DNA from: MGBC131033 sp910585655
Lineage (GTDB): Bacteria > Bacillota > Clostridia > Lachnospirales > Lachnospiraceae
Direction of reading: 5' to 3'
NCBI GenBank assembly: GCA_949502025.1
Contig: CATBCG010000020.1
Span: 1-46,763 of the forward strand
DNA length: 46,763 nucleotides
The position numbers and the translations under genes are program-made. Below the pieces are notes generated by a model. It was not told the DNA's origin, did not search any database, and saw only the letters and a program-made list of their open reading frames with translations. Shown piece by piece: positions 23,106-31,403 of this stretch (position 1 is the stretch's first letter; the number at the start of each line of letters is the position of its first letter).

Positions 23106-24227
23106 TCATGGGTGATTCCGGCTTGTAACGATTTGATAGGCTTTGACAAGCTTTGGATAAGCATAGGCAAAAAATCCCTGATAAGCCGAACAAAAGTAGT
23201 TCAGACGGCTTTCTTCCTGCGCTTCGCGGTGTCTGCGGCAGCCGTTTCGACAAAGCGGATACCAGCGGCAGGTGCGGCAGCGTTCCGGGACAGGTTTAGA
23301 GGCTTCTACAAATCCCAGAGTTTCGCGGCGTTGCTCTAGCTCCGGGAAGGTATGCTCCTGAACCGTTCCCATTTTCCATTCGTCCAGACAGTAAAAATCG
23401 CAAGGATAGACGCTGCCGTCCGCTTCGATTACCCACTGTCTGCTGCAAATACCATACATGTTGCAGGATTCCGGCTGCTGGCGATCGAGCATCCGCAGGA
23501 GATTTTCAAAATAACGGTTATAGACATAGGTTCCCTGTTCCAAATCCTGGTACCAGCAGTCAAACATATCCTTTAAAAAACGCTCGTAACGATCCGGAGT
23601 AAGTGTGTAATCATGAAGGGCAGTATCGCCAATCGGATTGAGACATTCGATGTATTGCTGGTAGGAAAGTTGGTTTTGTTTGTAAAATTCATAAAGTCGC
23701 TTGGCTTTTCTGGCGGAATCCTTTGTCACTACGGTCAAAATATTAAAATCAACCTCGTATTGCTTGAGCAGTTCAATTGAGGAAAGAATTCGATCATAAG
23801 TACCGTCTCCCTTGCTGTCTTTCCGATATCGGTCATGGATATCCTTTGGTCCGTCTAAGGACACTCCGATCAGAAAATGGTTCTGGTGGAAAAATTCTGC
23901 CCATTCTTTGTCCAACAAATACCCGTTTGTCTGCAGGGCATAATGGACGTCCAGTTTTTGAAGCTCCGGTTTTTCTGCCGCATAGCGAACAAATTCCTGA
24001 AAATACGAAAGCCCTGCCAGGGTAGGCTCTCCTCCCTGAAAGGCGAAGGTACAGCTTCCCTCTGCAAAATCCGCTACTCTGTCAATGAGAAGGTGCATGG
24101 TGGCTTGATCCATGACGGAAAGAGGCGATTTTGTGCGGTGCGCCATTTCATCTGCATAAAAGCAGTATTGGCAGCGCATGTTGCAAGCGCCGGAAGCCGG
24201 TTTTATCAATAGATTTACGATTGGCAT
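23106..24227 (-). CDS. Anaerobic sulfatase-maturating radical SAM enzyme (SPASM)
   Basis: A 373-residue radical SAM protein of the anSME class. It has the AdoMet [4Fe-4S] motif CNMRCQYCFY near residue 17, GGEPTL, and C-terminal SPASM Cys motifs (CSRQW ... CDFYCLDEW ... CRTCRWYPLCRNGC). Such enzymes convert a Cys or Ser of sulfatases to formylglycine without oxygen. The ATG at 24227 was chosen since AAGAAGGAAC stands before it; an upstream ATG at 24251 lies ahead of that site. No sulfatase of the formylglycine type is in the window. Together with the TSUP exporter it suggests sulfated-glycan or mucin use elsewhere in the genome. Confidence 0.88.
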   Translation of the reverse strand: MPIVNLLIKPASGACNMRCQYCFYADEMAHRTKSPLSVMDQATMHLLIDRVADFAEGSCTFAFQGGEPTLAGLSYFQEFVRYAAEKPELQKLDVHYALQTNGYLLDKEWAEFFHQNHFLIGVSLDGPKDIHDRYRKDSKGDGTYDRILSSIELLKQYEVDFNILTVVTKDSARKAKRLYEFYKQNQLSYQQYIECLNPIGDTALHDYTLTPDRYERFLKDMFDCWYQDLEQGTYVYNRYFENLLRMLDRQQPESCNMYGICSRQWVIEADGSVYPCDFYCLDEWKMGTVQEHTFPELEQRRETLGFVEASKPVPERCRTCRWYPLCRNGCRRHREAQEESRLNYFCSAYQGFFAYAYPKLVKAYQIVTSRNHP

Positions 24228-24278
24228 AGTAGGTTCCTTCTTTCTGGTCATAAAATGTTAAAAGTTTTTCGTAATGAT

Positions 24279-24307
24279 AGAGTAACAGTTTTTGTGCTGT
24301 TTGTCAA
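24279..24307 (-). promoter_or_regulatory. Promoter of the maturase/exporter operon
   Basis: Minus strand: TTGACA (24302-24307), 17 bases, TACTCT (24279-24284). The -35 is perfect and the -10 is poor (3 of 6). The stretch 24308-24424 contains no gene I can support, only a possible 13-codon frame at 24367. Confidence 0.45.
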
Positions 24308-24424
24308 AGGATAAGATCACCGGTGTTGCGACTTCTGACCAGAACTTATTTTAACGCACATCAGTATGGAGGCGCCTAAGGAGCAGTATGAGAGACTAGG
24401 AATTTAAGATAAAAGGTTAGAAAC

Positions 24425-24470
24425 CTGCCGGGCTATCCGAGTATTCGGAAACAGCCCGGCAGTTTTATTT
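24425..24470 (+). terminator. Terminator-like hairpin upstream of SleB gene
   Basis: CTGCCGGGCT (24425-24434) and AGCCCGGCAG (24453-24462) form a perfect 10 bp stem, with an inner CCGA/TCGG pairing, followed by TTTTATTT. It overlaps the -35 box of the next promoter and shields that gene from read-through; no gene directly upstream on this strand needs it. Confidence 0.7.
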
Positions 24471-24497
24471 GACATATTCGTTAAATATTGTTATAAT
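24469..24497 (+). promoter_or_regulatory. Consensus sigma-A promoter of the SleB-type gene
   Basis: TTGACA (24469-24474), exactly 17 bases, TATAAT (24492-24497): a perfect consensus, so strong vegetative expression is expected. It is not a sporulation-type promoter. Confidence 0.85.
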
Positions 24498-24539
24498 AAC
24501 CGTAACAATTTCGTAACAATTTGGAAGGAGATGTGGAAG

Positions 24540-25778
24540 TTGAGACGGAGACAGGTGATAGGAGCTTCAGGAATCGTCTTTGCCGCCATTTTTGTGTTAT
24601 CGGCTGTTTTAGGGGATGGTATGTTAAACGGAGGGAAGGCAACCAAGGCTGCCGCCCAGATTCCATTGCCGGAGATGCTGATGACAGATACGGTTACAGC
24701 AGAGGAGCCAAATCAGGTAGAAAGCAGCGAGATAGAAACCGACGAAGGAATGGAAAAACCGCCTTTAAAGAAAATGAAGACGGTAGAAACCGACAAAAAG
24801 GCTGCCGGCGCAAAGGAAACAGAAAAAGCAAAAGAAAAAACGACGGTGGATTATGTCATTGCCAATGTAGATACAAGTTTAAATATTCGTAAAAAACCGT
24901 CTACAGAAGCAGAGATTGTCGGAAAGCTTTACCGCGGAGCCAAAGCCACTATCGTAAAGCGCGGCAAGAACTGGACAAAAATAAAGTCCGGTACGGTCAA
25001 AGGCTATGTTGCCAGCGAGTATCTGATGTTTGACGAGGAAGCCGAAAAAGGAGTAGAGATTTTTGGTACAAAGATTGCTACTGTTCAGACCGAAACGCTG
25101 CGTATCCGGAAGAAACCAGGGACGGACGCACCAGTATTAGACCTGGTGGCAGAGGGAGAACGGTTGGTAGTGGCAGATACAAAGGATACGAAGAATTCTG
25201 ACGAATGGGTGGCGATTGATTATTCTGAAAAAGAAGTCGGCTATGTAGCGGCAGAGTATGTCAGCCTGTCCGTAGAGCTAGAGGAAGCCATTTCGATAGA
25301 AGAGGAACAGCGTTTGTTAGAGGAGAAGCGGCGGGAAGAGGAAGCGGCGCAGGCTGCGAAAAACAGCGGAAATTCCGGCGGCGCGGTTACGACAACAGCC
25401 CGTGGCGGAGTGTCGGTCAGCGCAGACGACGCTTATCTGATGGCGGCTGTGGTTTATATGGAAGCCGGGAACCAGTCTTATGCCGGGCAGTTGGCAGTAG
25501 CAAATGTGATTATCAACCGTCTGCTTAGTGGAAAATGGGGAAATAGTATCTATTCGGTTGTTTATGCGCCGGGGCAGTTTTCCGGGGCAGGCAGCGGATT
25601 GCTGCAACGCTATTTAAACCAGGGACCAAGCAGCAGTTGTGTGAATGCCGTAGCGGACGCTCTTGCCGGAAATAACAATATCGGCAGTTATATGTTTTTT
25701 TGTACAAATCGGGTAGCGAATTATTCTTCCTATTCCCGGTATACGATTATCGGGGATCATTGTTTTTATCAAAGATAA
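24540..25778 (+). CDS. SH3b-containing SleB-type cell wall hydrolase
   Basis: An exported wall hydrolase of 412 residues. A signal/anchor helix (about 8-26) is followed by a Lys/Glu-rich linker, two bacterial SH3 domains (around residues 105-165 with LNIRKKPSTEAEIVGKLYRG, and 178-245 with LRIRKKPGTDAPVLDLV), a charged coiled segment, and a C-terminal Hydrolase_2/SleB domain starting at DDAYLMAAVVYMEAGNQSYAGQLAVANVIINR, where the Glu of YMEA is the presumed catalytic residue. AAGGAG is nine bases before TTG 24540; the ATG at 24531 directly abuts it and is less likely. With its vegetative promoter it probably works in wall turnover rather than germination. Confidence 0.9.
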   Translation: MRRRQVIGASGIVFAAIFVLSAVLGDGMLNGGKATKAAAQIPLPEMLMTDTVTAEEPNQVESSEIETDEGMEKPPLKKMKTVETDKKAAGAKETEKAKEKTTVDYVIANVDTSLNIRKKPSTEAEIVGKLYRGAKATIVKRGKNWTKIKSGTVKGYVASEYLMFDEEAEKGVEIFGTKIATVQTETLRIRKKPGTDAPVLDLVAEGERLVVADTKDTKNSDEWVAIDYSEKEVGYVAAEYVSLSVELEEAISIEEEQRLLEEKRREEEAAQAAKNSGNSGGAVTTTARGGVSVSADDAYLMAAVVYMEAGNQSYAGQLAVANVIINRLLSGKWGNSIYSVVYAPGQFSGAGSGLLQRYLNQGPSSSCVNAVADALAGNNNIGSYMFFCTNRVANYSSYSRYTIIGDHCFYQR

Positions 25779-25797
25779 GAATGGGATTGCAATTTTT

Positions 25798-25845
25798 CCC
25801 GCGGCGTGGTATCCTATGAGGAAACAGAAACGCCGCGGGTTTTCC
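25798..25845 (+). terminator. Intrinsic terminator after SleB-type gene
   Basis: CCCGCGGCGT (25798-25807) pairs with ACGCCGCGGG (25830-25839), followed by TTTTCCTTT. The 130 bases from here to asnS hold no T-box sequence or other leader element that I can see. Confidence 0.8.
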
Positions 25846-25970
25846 TTTCCTATATCAGAGGTGCAGACGCTCTTTTGGACTTCCTGACGGAAAATGGAAA
25901 ATAACAGCGCGCAGACTAAGAGGAAAAAAGATAGCAAAAAGCAAGATCGAAAACGAGAGGAGAGAACGAG

Positions 25971-27362
25971 ATGGAATTGATTACAGTAAGGGAGCTGTAC
26001 CGGGATCGGGATCGTTTCCTGGGAAAAAAGGTACAGATCGGAGGCTGGGTAAGAAGCATTCGGGATTCCAAAACATTTGGATTTATTGTGATAAGCGACG
26101 GAACTTTTTTTGAAACGCTACAGGTTGTCTATAGTGATAAATTGGAAAATTTTGTACAAATCGGCAAAATGAATGTTGGGGCGGCTTTGTTAATTGAGGG
26201 GACGTTAGTAGCGACGCCGGAGGCGAAGCAGCCGTTTGAAATTCAGGCAGACAATATTGTTGTGGAAGGAACTTCTACGGCAGATTATCCGCTGCAAAAA
26301 AAGCGTCATTCCATGGAATATCTGCGGACGATTTCCCATTTGAGACCACGTACCAATACGTTCCAGGCTGTATTTCGTGTCCGCTCGCTGATAGCCTATG
26401 CAATCCATAAGTTTTTCCAGGAGAGGGATTTTGTTTACGTGCATACGCCGCTGATTACCGGAAGCGACTGCGAAGGAGCAGGTGAGATGTTCCAGGTAAC
26501 GACGCTTGATTTAAACAATGTGCAGAAGACAGAAGAGGGTAAAGTAGACTTTAAGCAGGACTTTTTCGGGAAGCCGACGAACCTGACGGTAAGCGGGCAG
26601 TTAAACGGTGAAACCTATGCGATGGCATTCCGTAATATTTATACGTTTGGACCAACGTTCCGGGCAGAAAATTCCAATACTACCCGTCATGCGGCAGAGT
26701 TTTGGATGATTGAACCGGAGATTGCCTTTGCGGATTTAAAGGACGATATGCTGCTGGCGGAAGGGATGTTAAAATATATCATTCGCTATGTGCTGGAACA
26801 CGCGCCGGAGGAAATGAAATTTTTTAACAGCTTTGTGGACAAGGGACTGTTGGAGCGTCTGGAACATGTGGCAAATGCCGATTTCGGGCATGTCACCTAT
26901 ACCGAGGCGATTGAATTGTTGGAAAAGAACAACGACAACTTTGAGTATAAGGTATCCTGGGGCTGTGATTTACAGACCGAACATGAGCGTTATCTGACCG
27001 AGGAGATCTTTAAAAGACCTGTTTTTGTAACGGATTATCCAAAGGAAATCAAAGCGTTTTATATGAAGATAAACGAAGACGGCAAGACGGTGGCAGCGAT
27101 GGATTTGCTGGTGCCGGGGATTGGAGAAATCATTGGCGGCAGCCAGCGTGAAGACAGCTATGAGAAGCTGGTAGAGCGGATGAAAGAGTTAAAATTATCC
27201 GAAGAAGACTATGATTTCTACCTGGATTTGAGGAAGTACGGTTCTGCCCGTCATGCAGGCTTTGGTCTTGGCTTTGAGCGCTGCGTGATGTATCTGACCG
27301 GAATGGGGAATATCCGTGATGTTATTCCGTTCCCTCGAACCGTCAATAACTGCGAGCTATGA
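25971..27362 (+). CDS. asnS: Asparaginyl-tRNA synthetase
   Basis: Class IIb aminoacyl-tRNA synthetase, 463 residues, the normal length. The N-terminal OB-fold that reads the anticodon is VQIGGWVRSIRDSKTFGFIVISDG. Class II motif 2 is TFRAENSNTTRHAAEFWMIEPE and motif 3 GFGLGFERCVMYLTGMGNIRDVIPFPR. The asparagine type is told from AspRS by the short C-terminal half without the GAD insertion. It charges tRNA-Asn directly. GAGAGGAGAG precedes the ATG. Confidence 0.97.
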   Translation: MELITVRELYRDRDRFLGKKVQIGGWVRSIRDSKTFGFIVISDGTFFETLQVVYSDKLENFVQIGKMNVGAALLIEGTLVATPEAKQPFEIQADNIVVEGTSTADYPLQKKRHSMEYLRTISHLRPRTNTFQAVFRVRSLIAYAIHKFFQERDFVYVHTPLITGSDCEGAGEMFQVTTLDLNNVQKTEEGKVDFKQDFFGKPTNLTVSGQLNGETYAMAFRNIYTFGPTFRAENSNTTRHAAEFWMIEPEIAFADLKDDMLLAEGMLKYIIRYVLEHAPEEMKFFNSFVDKGLLERLEHVANADFGHVTYTEAIELLEKNNDNFEYKVSWGCDLQTEHERYLTEEIFKRPVFVTDYPKEIKAFYMKINEDGKTVAAMDLLVPGIGEIIGGSQREDSYEKLVERMKELKLSEEDYDFYLDLRKYGSARHAGFGLGFERCVMYLTGMGNIRDVIPFPRTVNNCEL

Positions 27363-27422
27363 AGAAGAACTTTCCTATCATATAAAAAATTTGTACCAAA
27401 AACACAGAAGCTTATCATACAG

Positions 27423-27511
27423 CCGGAACAGGCAGAGGCGCCGTCGGTAGTATCTCCAAAGAAGCGGATTGCTTTTTCAAGGGGATGATACCGGCGGTTT
27501 CGCTGTTCCGG
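27423..27511 (+). ncRNA. Candidate structured leader or hairpin element before MATE gene
   Basis: Three nested stems: CCGGAACAG (27423-27431) with CTGTTCCGG (27503-27511); CCGTCGGTAGTATC (27441-27454) with GATGATACCGGCGG (27484-27497), 13 of 14 paired including two G-T; and an apical stem 27459-27465 with 27471-27477 around GGATT. There is no T-run after it, so it is not a plain terminator. It lies between asnS and the MATE gene and matches no riboswitch class I know. Confidence 0.45.
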
Positions 27512-27541
27512 TAGTCGAAAACTGCGGCGTTTGGATAGTTT

Positions 27542-27594
27542 GGAAGAAGAAAGGAAGAAGAAAGGAAGAAAGGAAGAAAGGAAGAAGGGGGAGA
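27542..27594 (+). repeat. Polypurine tandem repeat containing the MATE ribosome site
   Basis: An uninterrupted run of 53 purines made of GGAAGAAGAAA units followed by GGAAGAAA units and ending GGGGGAGA. Several Shine-Dalgarno-like AAGGAAG copies lie in it, ten bases before the MATE start. Copy number could change by slippage. Confidence 0.75.
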
Positions 27595-27603
27595 CACTTT
27601 AAT

Positions 27604-28980
27604 ATGGAAGATACACAAAAAACGCAATTATTTGAAGAAACTCCAGTGCCTAGAGCAGTGATGACGCTGGCAGTGCCGACGATACTTAGTTCTCTGGTGA
27701 TGGTGTTTTACCATCTGGCAGATACTTATTTTGTAGGAATGCTGAGCGATCCGATTCAGAATGCGGCACTGACGCTCTCCGGTCCGGTGCTGCTGGCATT
27801 TAATGCGGTCAACAATTTGTTTGGCGTAGGCTCTTCTAGCATGATGAGCCGGGCGTTGGGAAGCCGGGACTATGATACGGTTTACCGCAGTTCTGCTTTT
27901 GGATTTTATGGGGCGTTGTTTTGCGGAATTCTCTTTTCCGTATTGTATACGATAGCCAGACTGCCACTTTTAAACATGATCGGAACAGATGCCACTACCC
28001 TTTATGCGACAGGAGATTATCTGTTTTGGACGGTAAGCTGCGGCGCGGCGCCGGCTATTTTAAATGTTGTTTTGGCTTATATGGTACGTTCGGAGGGCTC
28101 TGCTTTACATGCCAGTATCGGGACGATGAGCGGCTGTCTGTTAAACATTATCCTCGATCCGTTTTTTATTTTACCGTGGGGGCTTAATATGGGCGCGGCA
28201 GGCGCCGGGCTTGCAACGTTTCTTTCTAACTGTGTGGCATGTCTGTACTTTTTTGTATTGCTTTATGTCAAACGTGGACGTACGTATGTCTGTATCAAGC
28301 CATCAATGCTTTGCTTCCGCCAGAATATCCTGTTGGGGGTCTGCGGAGTAGGAATTCCGGCATCGATTCAAAATCTCTTGAACGTGACAGGAAGAACCGT
28401 GCTGAATAACTTTGCGTCTGCATATGGCTCGGAGATGGTGGCTGCTATCGGGATTGCCAGTACGATTTGCAGTGTGCCGATGCAGATTTTTTCAGGGCTT
28501 TCACAGGGAGTTATGCCCTTAATCAGCTACAATTTTGCCAGCGGCAACATCAAACGGATGAAGCAGGCGTTGTTGTTTACGGTAAAGCTTGCCGGTGGTT
28601 TTATGGTGTTGGTAACAGTGGGATATTATCTGGGAGCGCGCGGGCTGACGTGGCTGTTTATCAAGGATGAAGCGGTGATTGGTCATGGGGTTCGGTTTTT
28701 ACGAGCCATGTGTCTGGCGCAGCCGTTTTTAGGAATGGATTTTATTGCCGTAGGAGTATTCCAGGCGTGCGGAATGGGAAAGAAATCCCTGATTTTTGCG
28801 ATTTTACGGAAAATTATTCTGGAAATCCCGATCTTATTCGTCCTAGATCGCTTTTTCCCGCCATATGGCATCGGCTACTCGCAGTTTGTGGCAGAAGTGA
28901 TTCTGGCAGTGGTAGCAGTCGTGATTTTAAGGAGATTATTCCGGGGATTTGAGCAGGAGCAGAATGCGAAAAGGGCATAA
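27604..28980 (+). CDS. MATE-family multidrug/Na+ antiporter
   Basis: A 458-residue membrane protein with about twelve helices arranged as two MATE repeats: MTLAVPTILSSLVMVFYHLADTYFVG opens the first, GVGIPASIQNLLNVTGRTVLNN the second. Family members expel drugs or metabolites by Na+ or H+ antiport. The ATG at 27604 has GGGGGAGA upstream, and the earlier in-frame sequence reads through the purine repeat and is not protein-like. Its stop is only four bases from the 3' end of the convergent tRNA gene. Confidence 0.92.
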   Translation: MEDTQKTQLFEETPVPRAVMTLAVPTILSSLVMVFYHLADTYFVGMLSDPIQNAALTLSGPVLLAFNAVNNLFGVGSSSMMSRALGSRDYDTVYRSSAFGFYGALFCGILFSVLYTIARLPLLNMIGTDATTLYATGDYLFWTVSCGAAPAILNVVLAYMVRSEGSALHASIGTMSGCLLNIILDPFFILPWGLNMGAAGAGLATFLSNCVACLYFFVLLYVKRGRTYVCIKPSMLCFRQNILLGVCGVGIPASIQNLLNVTGRTVLNNFASAYGSEMVAAIGIASTICSVPMQIFSGLSQGVMPLISYNFASGNIKRMKQALLFTVKLAGGFMVLVTVGYYLGARGLTWLFIKDEAVIGHGVRFLRAMCLAQPFLGMDFIAVGVFQACGMGKKSLIFAILRKIILEIPILFVLDRFFPPYGIGYSQFVAEVILAVVAVVILRRLFRGFEQEQNAKRA

Positions 28981-28984
28981 AAAA

Positions 28985-29058
28985 TGGAAGCAAAGGGGCT
29001 CGAACCCTTGACCTCCCGCTAGTCAGGCGAGCGCTCATCCCAGCTGAGCTATGCTTCC
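28985..29058 (-). tRNA. tRNA-Val (anticodon GAC), atypical loops
   Basis: A complete 74-base cloverleaf: acceptor GGAAGCA/TGCTTCC, D stem GCTC/GAGC, anticodon stem CTCGC/GCGGG with loop CTGACTA, T stem AAGGG/CCCTT with TTCGAGC. Anticodon GAC reads GUC/GUU valine codons. CCA is not encoded and a T-run follows. Unusual points are U at position 37, where a purine is normal, U at position 21, and a U-G pair in the anticodon stem. Confidence 0.82.
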
Positions 29059-29066
29059 ATAGTTTT

Positions 29067-29094
29067 AGTATACCATATTGAAGCAAAAAAGCAA
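29067..29094 (-). promoter_or_regulatory. Promoter of tRNA-Val
   Basis: Minus strand TTGCTT (29089-29094), 16 bases, TATACT (29067-29072); transcription would begin within a few bases of the mature 5' end. Confidence 0.5.
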
Positions 29095-29116
29095 GAAAAT
29101 ATTAAGAAAATATCTC

Positions 29117-29145
29117 TTGTATTTCAAAATAAAATATTTTAATAT
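29117..29145 (+). promoter_or_regulatory. Promoter of the LTA synthase gene
   Basis: TTGTAT (29117-29122), 17 bases, TAATAT (29140-29145), in an AT-rich stretch 57 bases before the start codon. Confidence 0.5.
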
Positions 29146-29201
29146 GATGAAATGAGCTTGTAACAGGAGTTTGAGGATAGAAGAAGGAGTTAGGAGAAAA
29201 G

Positions 29202-31331
29202 ATGAAAGAACGATTTTTGAAAATCTTGTTATCCCAATATATGGTTCTGCCTATTTTTCTTGTAAAGCTGGTTATTTATTATTGTTTGATTGACGTTAAT
29301 TTACTGCACAATGGATGGGTGTTAGGAAGCGTCCTGATTTTTTCCGTCTTTTATTTTGCTCTTTCAGACAGCGAGTGGAAGGGGCATCGGCTGGTCTTTC
29401 TGGCGTTTTATGTGTTGTTTAGTATTGTGATGTTTGCGGATTCGATGTACTTTAACTATTATAACCAGACTGTTTCTGTCAAGCAGCTCTGGCAGGCTGC
29501 CAATGTGGCAAAGGTTCCGCAGAGCTTTATTGCGACGTTGATTCCTGCCAGTTTTATCCTGATTTTGGATATTCCGATTGTCTATTATTTTTTTCGGAAG
29601 CGGGAAAAGGCGGTCAACAAGATTTTTTCCGGTATGAAAAAAGGAGCGGTAGGCGGAGGCTGCGCTCTGCTGGTGTTGCTGCTGGCAGTCAATCCAGTGA
29701 ATCTGCCGTTTTTTAGTAAAATTAACAGCGTCGGATTTTTCAGTAATCATATTCGGGATATTTACCTGGCGGCGGCAGAGCCGTGGAGCAGGGAGGAGAT
29801 ACCGGAGGAAGAGGTGCTGGAGGCGGTTGGGGAGTTGACCGATTCCCCGGAAGTACAGGAGCTGGTGCAGGAAACCGTAGAGGAATTTTATAACAATATG
29901 TTTGCCGGAAATCCAAACGGTATGCTGCCTGGCGGAATATCCGGAGCCGGAGTATCTTCTACGCCTGGCGGAATCAGTCAGGGGAAACCAGGGCAGACAG
30001 ACGAGAACCAGACTCCGGATACGATCGATCAGCCGGAAGAGGACGTAGACATTCACGTTCCGGCGGATAAAAAAGGATATAAGCTGGCAGAGGGCAGGAA
30101 CCTGATTTTGGTACAGATAGAAGCTTTGCAGAGCATGATGTTGCAGGCGGAGTACGAGGGGCAGGAGCTGATGCCAAACGTAAACCAGCTATTAAAGGAG
30201 GATACCCTTTATTTCGACCGATATTATGCAACGATTGGCAAAGGAAATACAGCAGATGCGGAGTTTGCTACGTTAAACAGCTTGTATCCGGTGATTGATC
30301 GGGAATGTTATGAACTGTATCAGACCAATACGTATGACGGGCTTCCGTGGATGTTAAAGGAACGCGGCTATTCGACCTTTGGAGTACATGGTTATCTGGG
30401 CGATTTCTGGAACCGGAATTATGCGTATCCCTATCAGGGAATTGACGAATATTATAGTATTGAGGATTTGGACGATAGCGATCAAATCGGTCTGGGGATT
30501 TCTGACAAGTCGATGTTTCGCCAGGCAGCCGCATTAATGGAGGAGCAGGAGGGACCGTTTTTCTCCTTTTTGGTTACGCTGACCAATCACCACCCTTATC
30601 AGCTTCCGGAAGAACTTTCCGAAATCAAGCTGAAGGAAGAACACGAGGGAACAAAGTTCGGAAGCTATTTACAGACAGTGCATTATACGGATCAGGCGAT
30701 TGCCGTGTTAATCGAAGAACTAAAGGCAAGAGATCTGTACGAGAATTCCGTGCTGGTCTTTTACGGGGATCACCATGGTTTAAATAAAAACATGGATGAT
30801 AATGAGATCTACGTCAGCGAATGGCTGGGAAGGGAATACGACTATGACGAGATGTTTCGTATTCCATTGATCATCCATATCCCGGGAATCGGCTATTCAG
30901 AGACGGTTTCGACGCTGGGCGGGCAAATAGATTTCCTGCCGACCATTGCGAATCTGATGGATCTGGAACTGGATCATCCTTATATTTTAGGGCGTGATCT
31001 GTATAATGCAGAGGAAGGCTTTGTGGCGTTTACCGCCTATTTGTTTGAAGGCTCCTTTGCCAAGGACGGCGTGATGTTTGAGATTTCCAGAGAAGGGTTG
31101 TTTGAGGGCAGCCGCGCCTGGGTGATCGGTACGGGAGAAGAACTGGACATTGAGAACTATTATGAGGACTATGAGAAAGCGGTTAAACTGAAGCAGACGT
31201 CAAAGGACATTTTAGAGCAGGATTTGATCAGCAATCATGTCAGCCATCAGGTGACACCTTATCTTCCGTCGGAGGAAGCAGAGGATGAAAAAGGGATGAT
31301 AAAAGGAAACAAGAACGAAGAAAAGAACTAG
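29202..31331 (+). CDS. Lipoteichoic-acid-synthase-family phosphoglycerol transferase
   Basis: A 709-residue membrane enzyme of the LtaS family. Five N-terminal helices (to about residue 180) anchor it; a Gly/Pro-rich linker follows (about 235-285), then the extracellular alkaline-phosphatase-fold domain. Catalytic features: metal-binding Glu in ILVQIEALQ, nucleophile T350 in GKGNTADAEFATLNSLYP, and YGDHHG near residue 525. LtaS enzymes polymerise glycerol phosphate from phosphatidylglycerol on a glycolipid. The tail is charged and Lys/Glu/Asn-rich. RBS is AGAAGGAG-like before ATG 29202. Confidence 0.93.
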   Translation: MKERFLKILLSQYMVLPIFLVKLVIYYCLIDVNLLHNGWVLGSVLIFSVFYFALSDSEWKGHRLVFLAFYVLFSIVMFADSMYFNYYNQTVSVKQLWQAANVAKVPQSFIATLIPASFILILDIPIVYYFFRKREKAVNKIFSGMKKGAVGGGCALLVLLLAVNPVNLPFFSKINSVGFFSNHIRDIYLAAAEPWSREEIPEEEVLEAVGELTDSPEVQELVQETVEEFYNNMFAGNPNGMLPGGISGAGVSSTPGGISQGKPGQTDENQTPDTIDQPEEDVDIHVPADKKGYKLAEGRNLILVQIEALQSMMLQAEYEGQELMPNVNQLLKEDTLYFDRYYATIGKGNTADAEFATLNSLYPVIDRECYELYQTNTYDGLPWMLKERGYSTFGVHGYLGDFWNRNYAYPYQGIDEYYSIEDLDDSDQIGLGISDKSMFRQAAALMEEQEGPFFSFLVTLTNHHPYQLPEELSEIKLKEEHEGTKFGSYLQTVHYTDQAIAVLIEELKARDLYENSVLVFYGDHHGLNKNMDDNEIYVSEWLGREYDYDEMFRIPLIIHIPGIGYSETVSTLGGQIDFLPTIANLMDLELDHPYILGRDLYNAEEGFVAFTAYLFEGSFAKDGVMFEISREGLFEGSRAWVIGTGEELDIENYYEDYEKAVKLKQTSKDILEQDLISNHVSHQVTPYLPSEEAEDEKGMIKGNKNEEKN

Positions 31332-31344
31332 AATACAACGTGAA

Positions 31345-31389
31345 AAAGCAGCAGTGATTTCCTATAAAAAAGAAACTCGCTGCTGCTTT
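31345..31389. terminator. Terminator between LTA synthase and queT
   Basis: AAAGCAGCAG (31345-31354) pairs with CTGCTGCTTT (31380-31389); inner TTTC/GAAA adds to the stem. The minus-strand tail is TTTTT, so it serves queT best; it may also stop the plus-strand transcript. Confidence 0.75.
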
Positions 31390-31403
31390 CCCTAATATAT
31401 CGG

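Noticed and set aside
24308..24424. 13-codon frame beginning at 24367
   Set aside because: Too short, no similarity, no clear ribosome site.
25840..25970. T-box leader for asnS
   Set aside because: No AGGGTGG-type T-box sequence or specifier stem could be seen.
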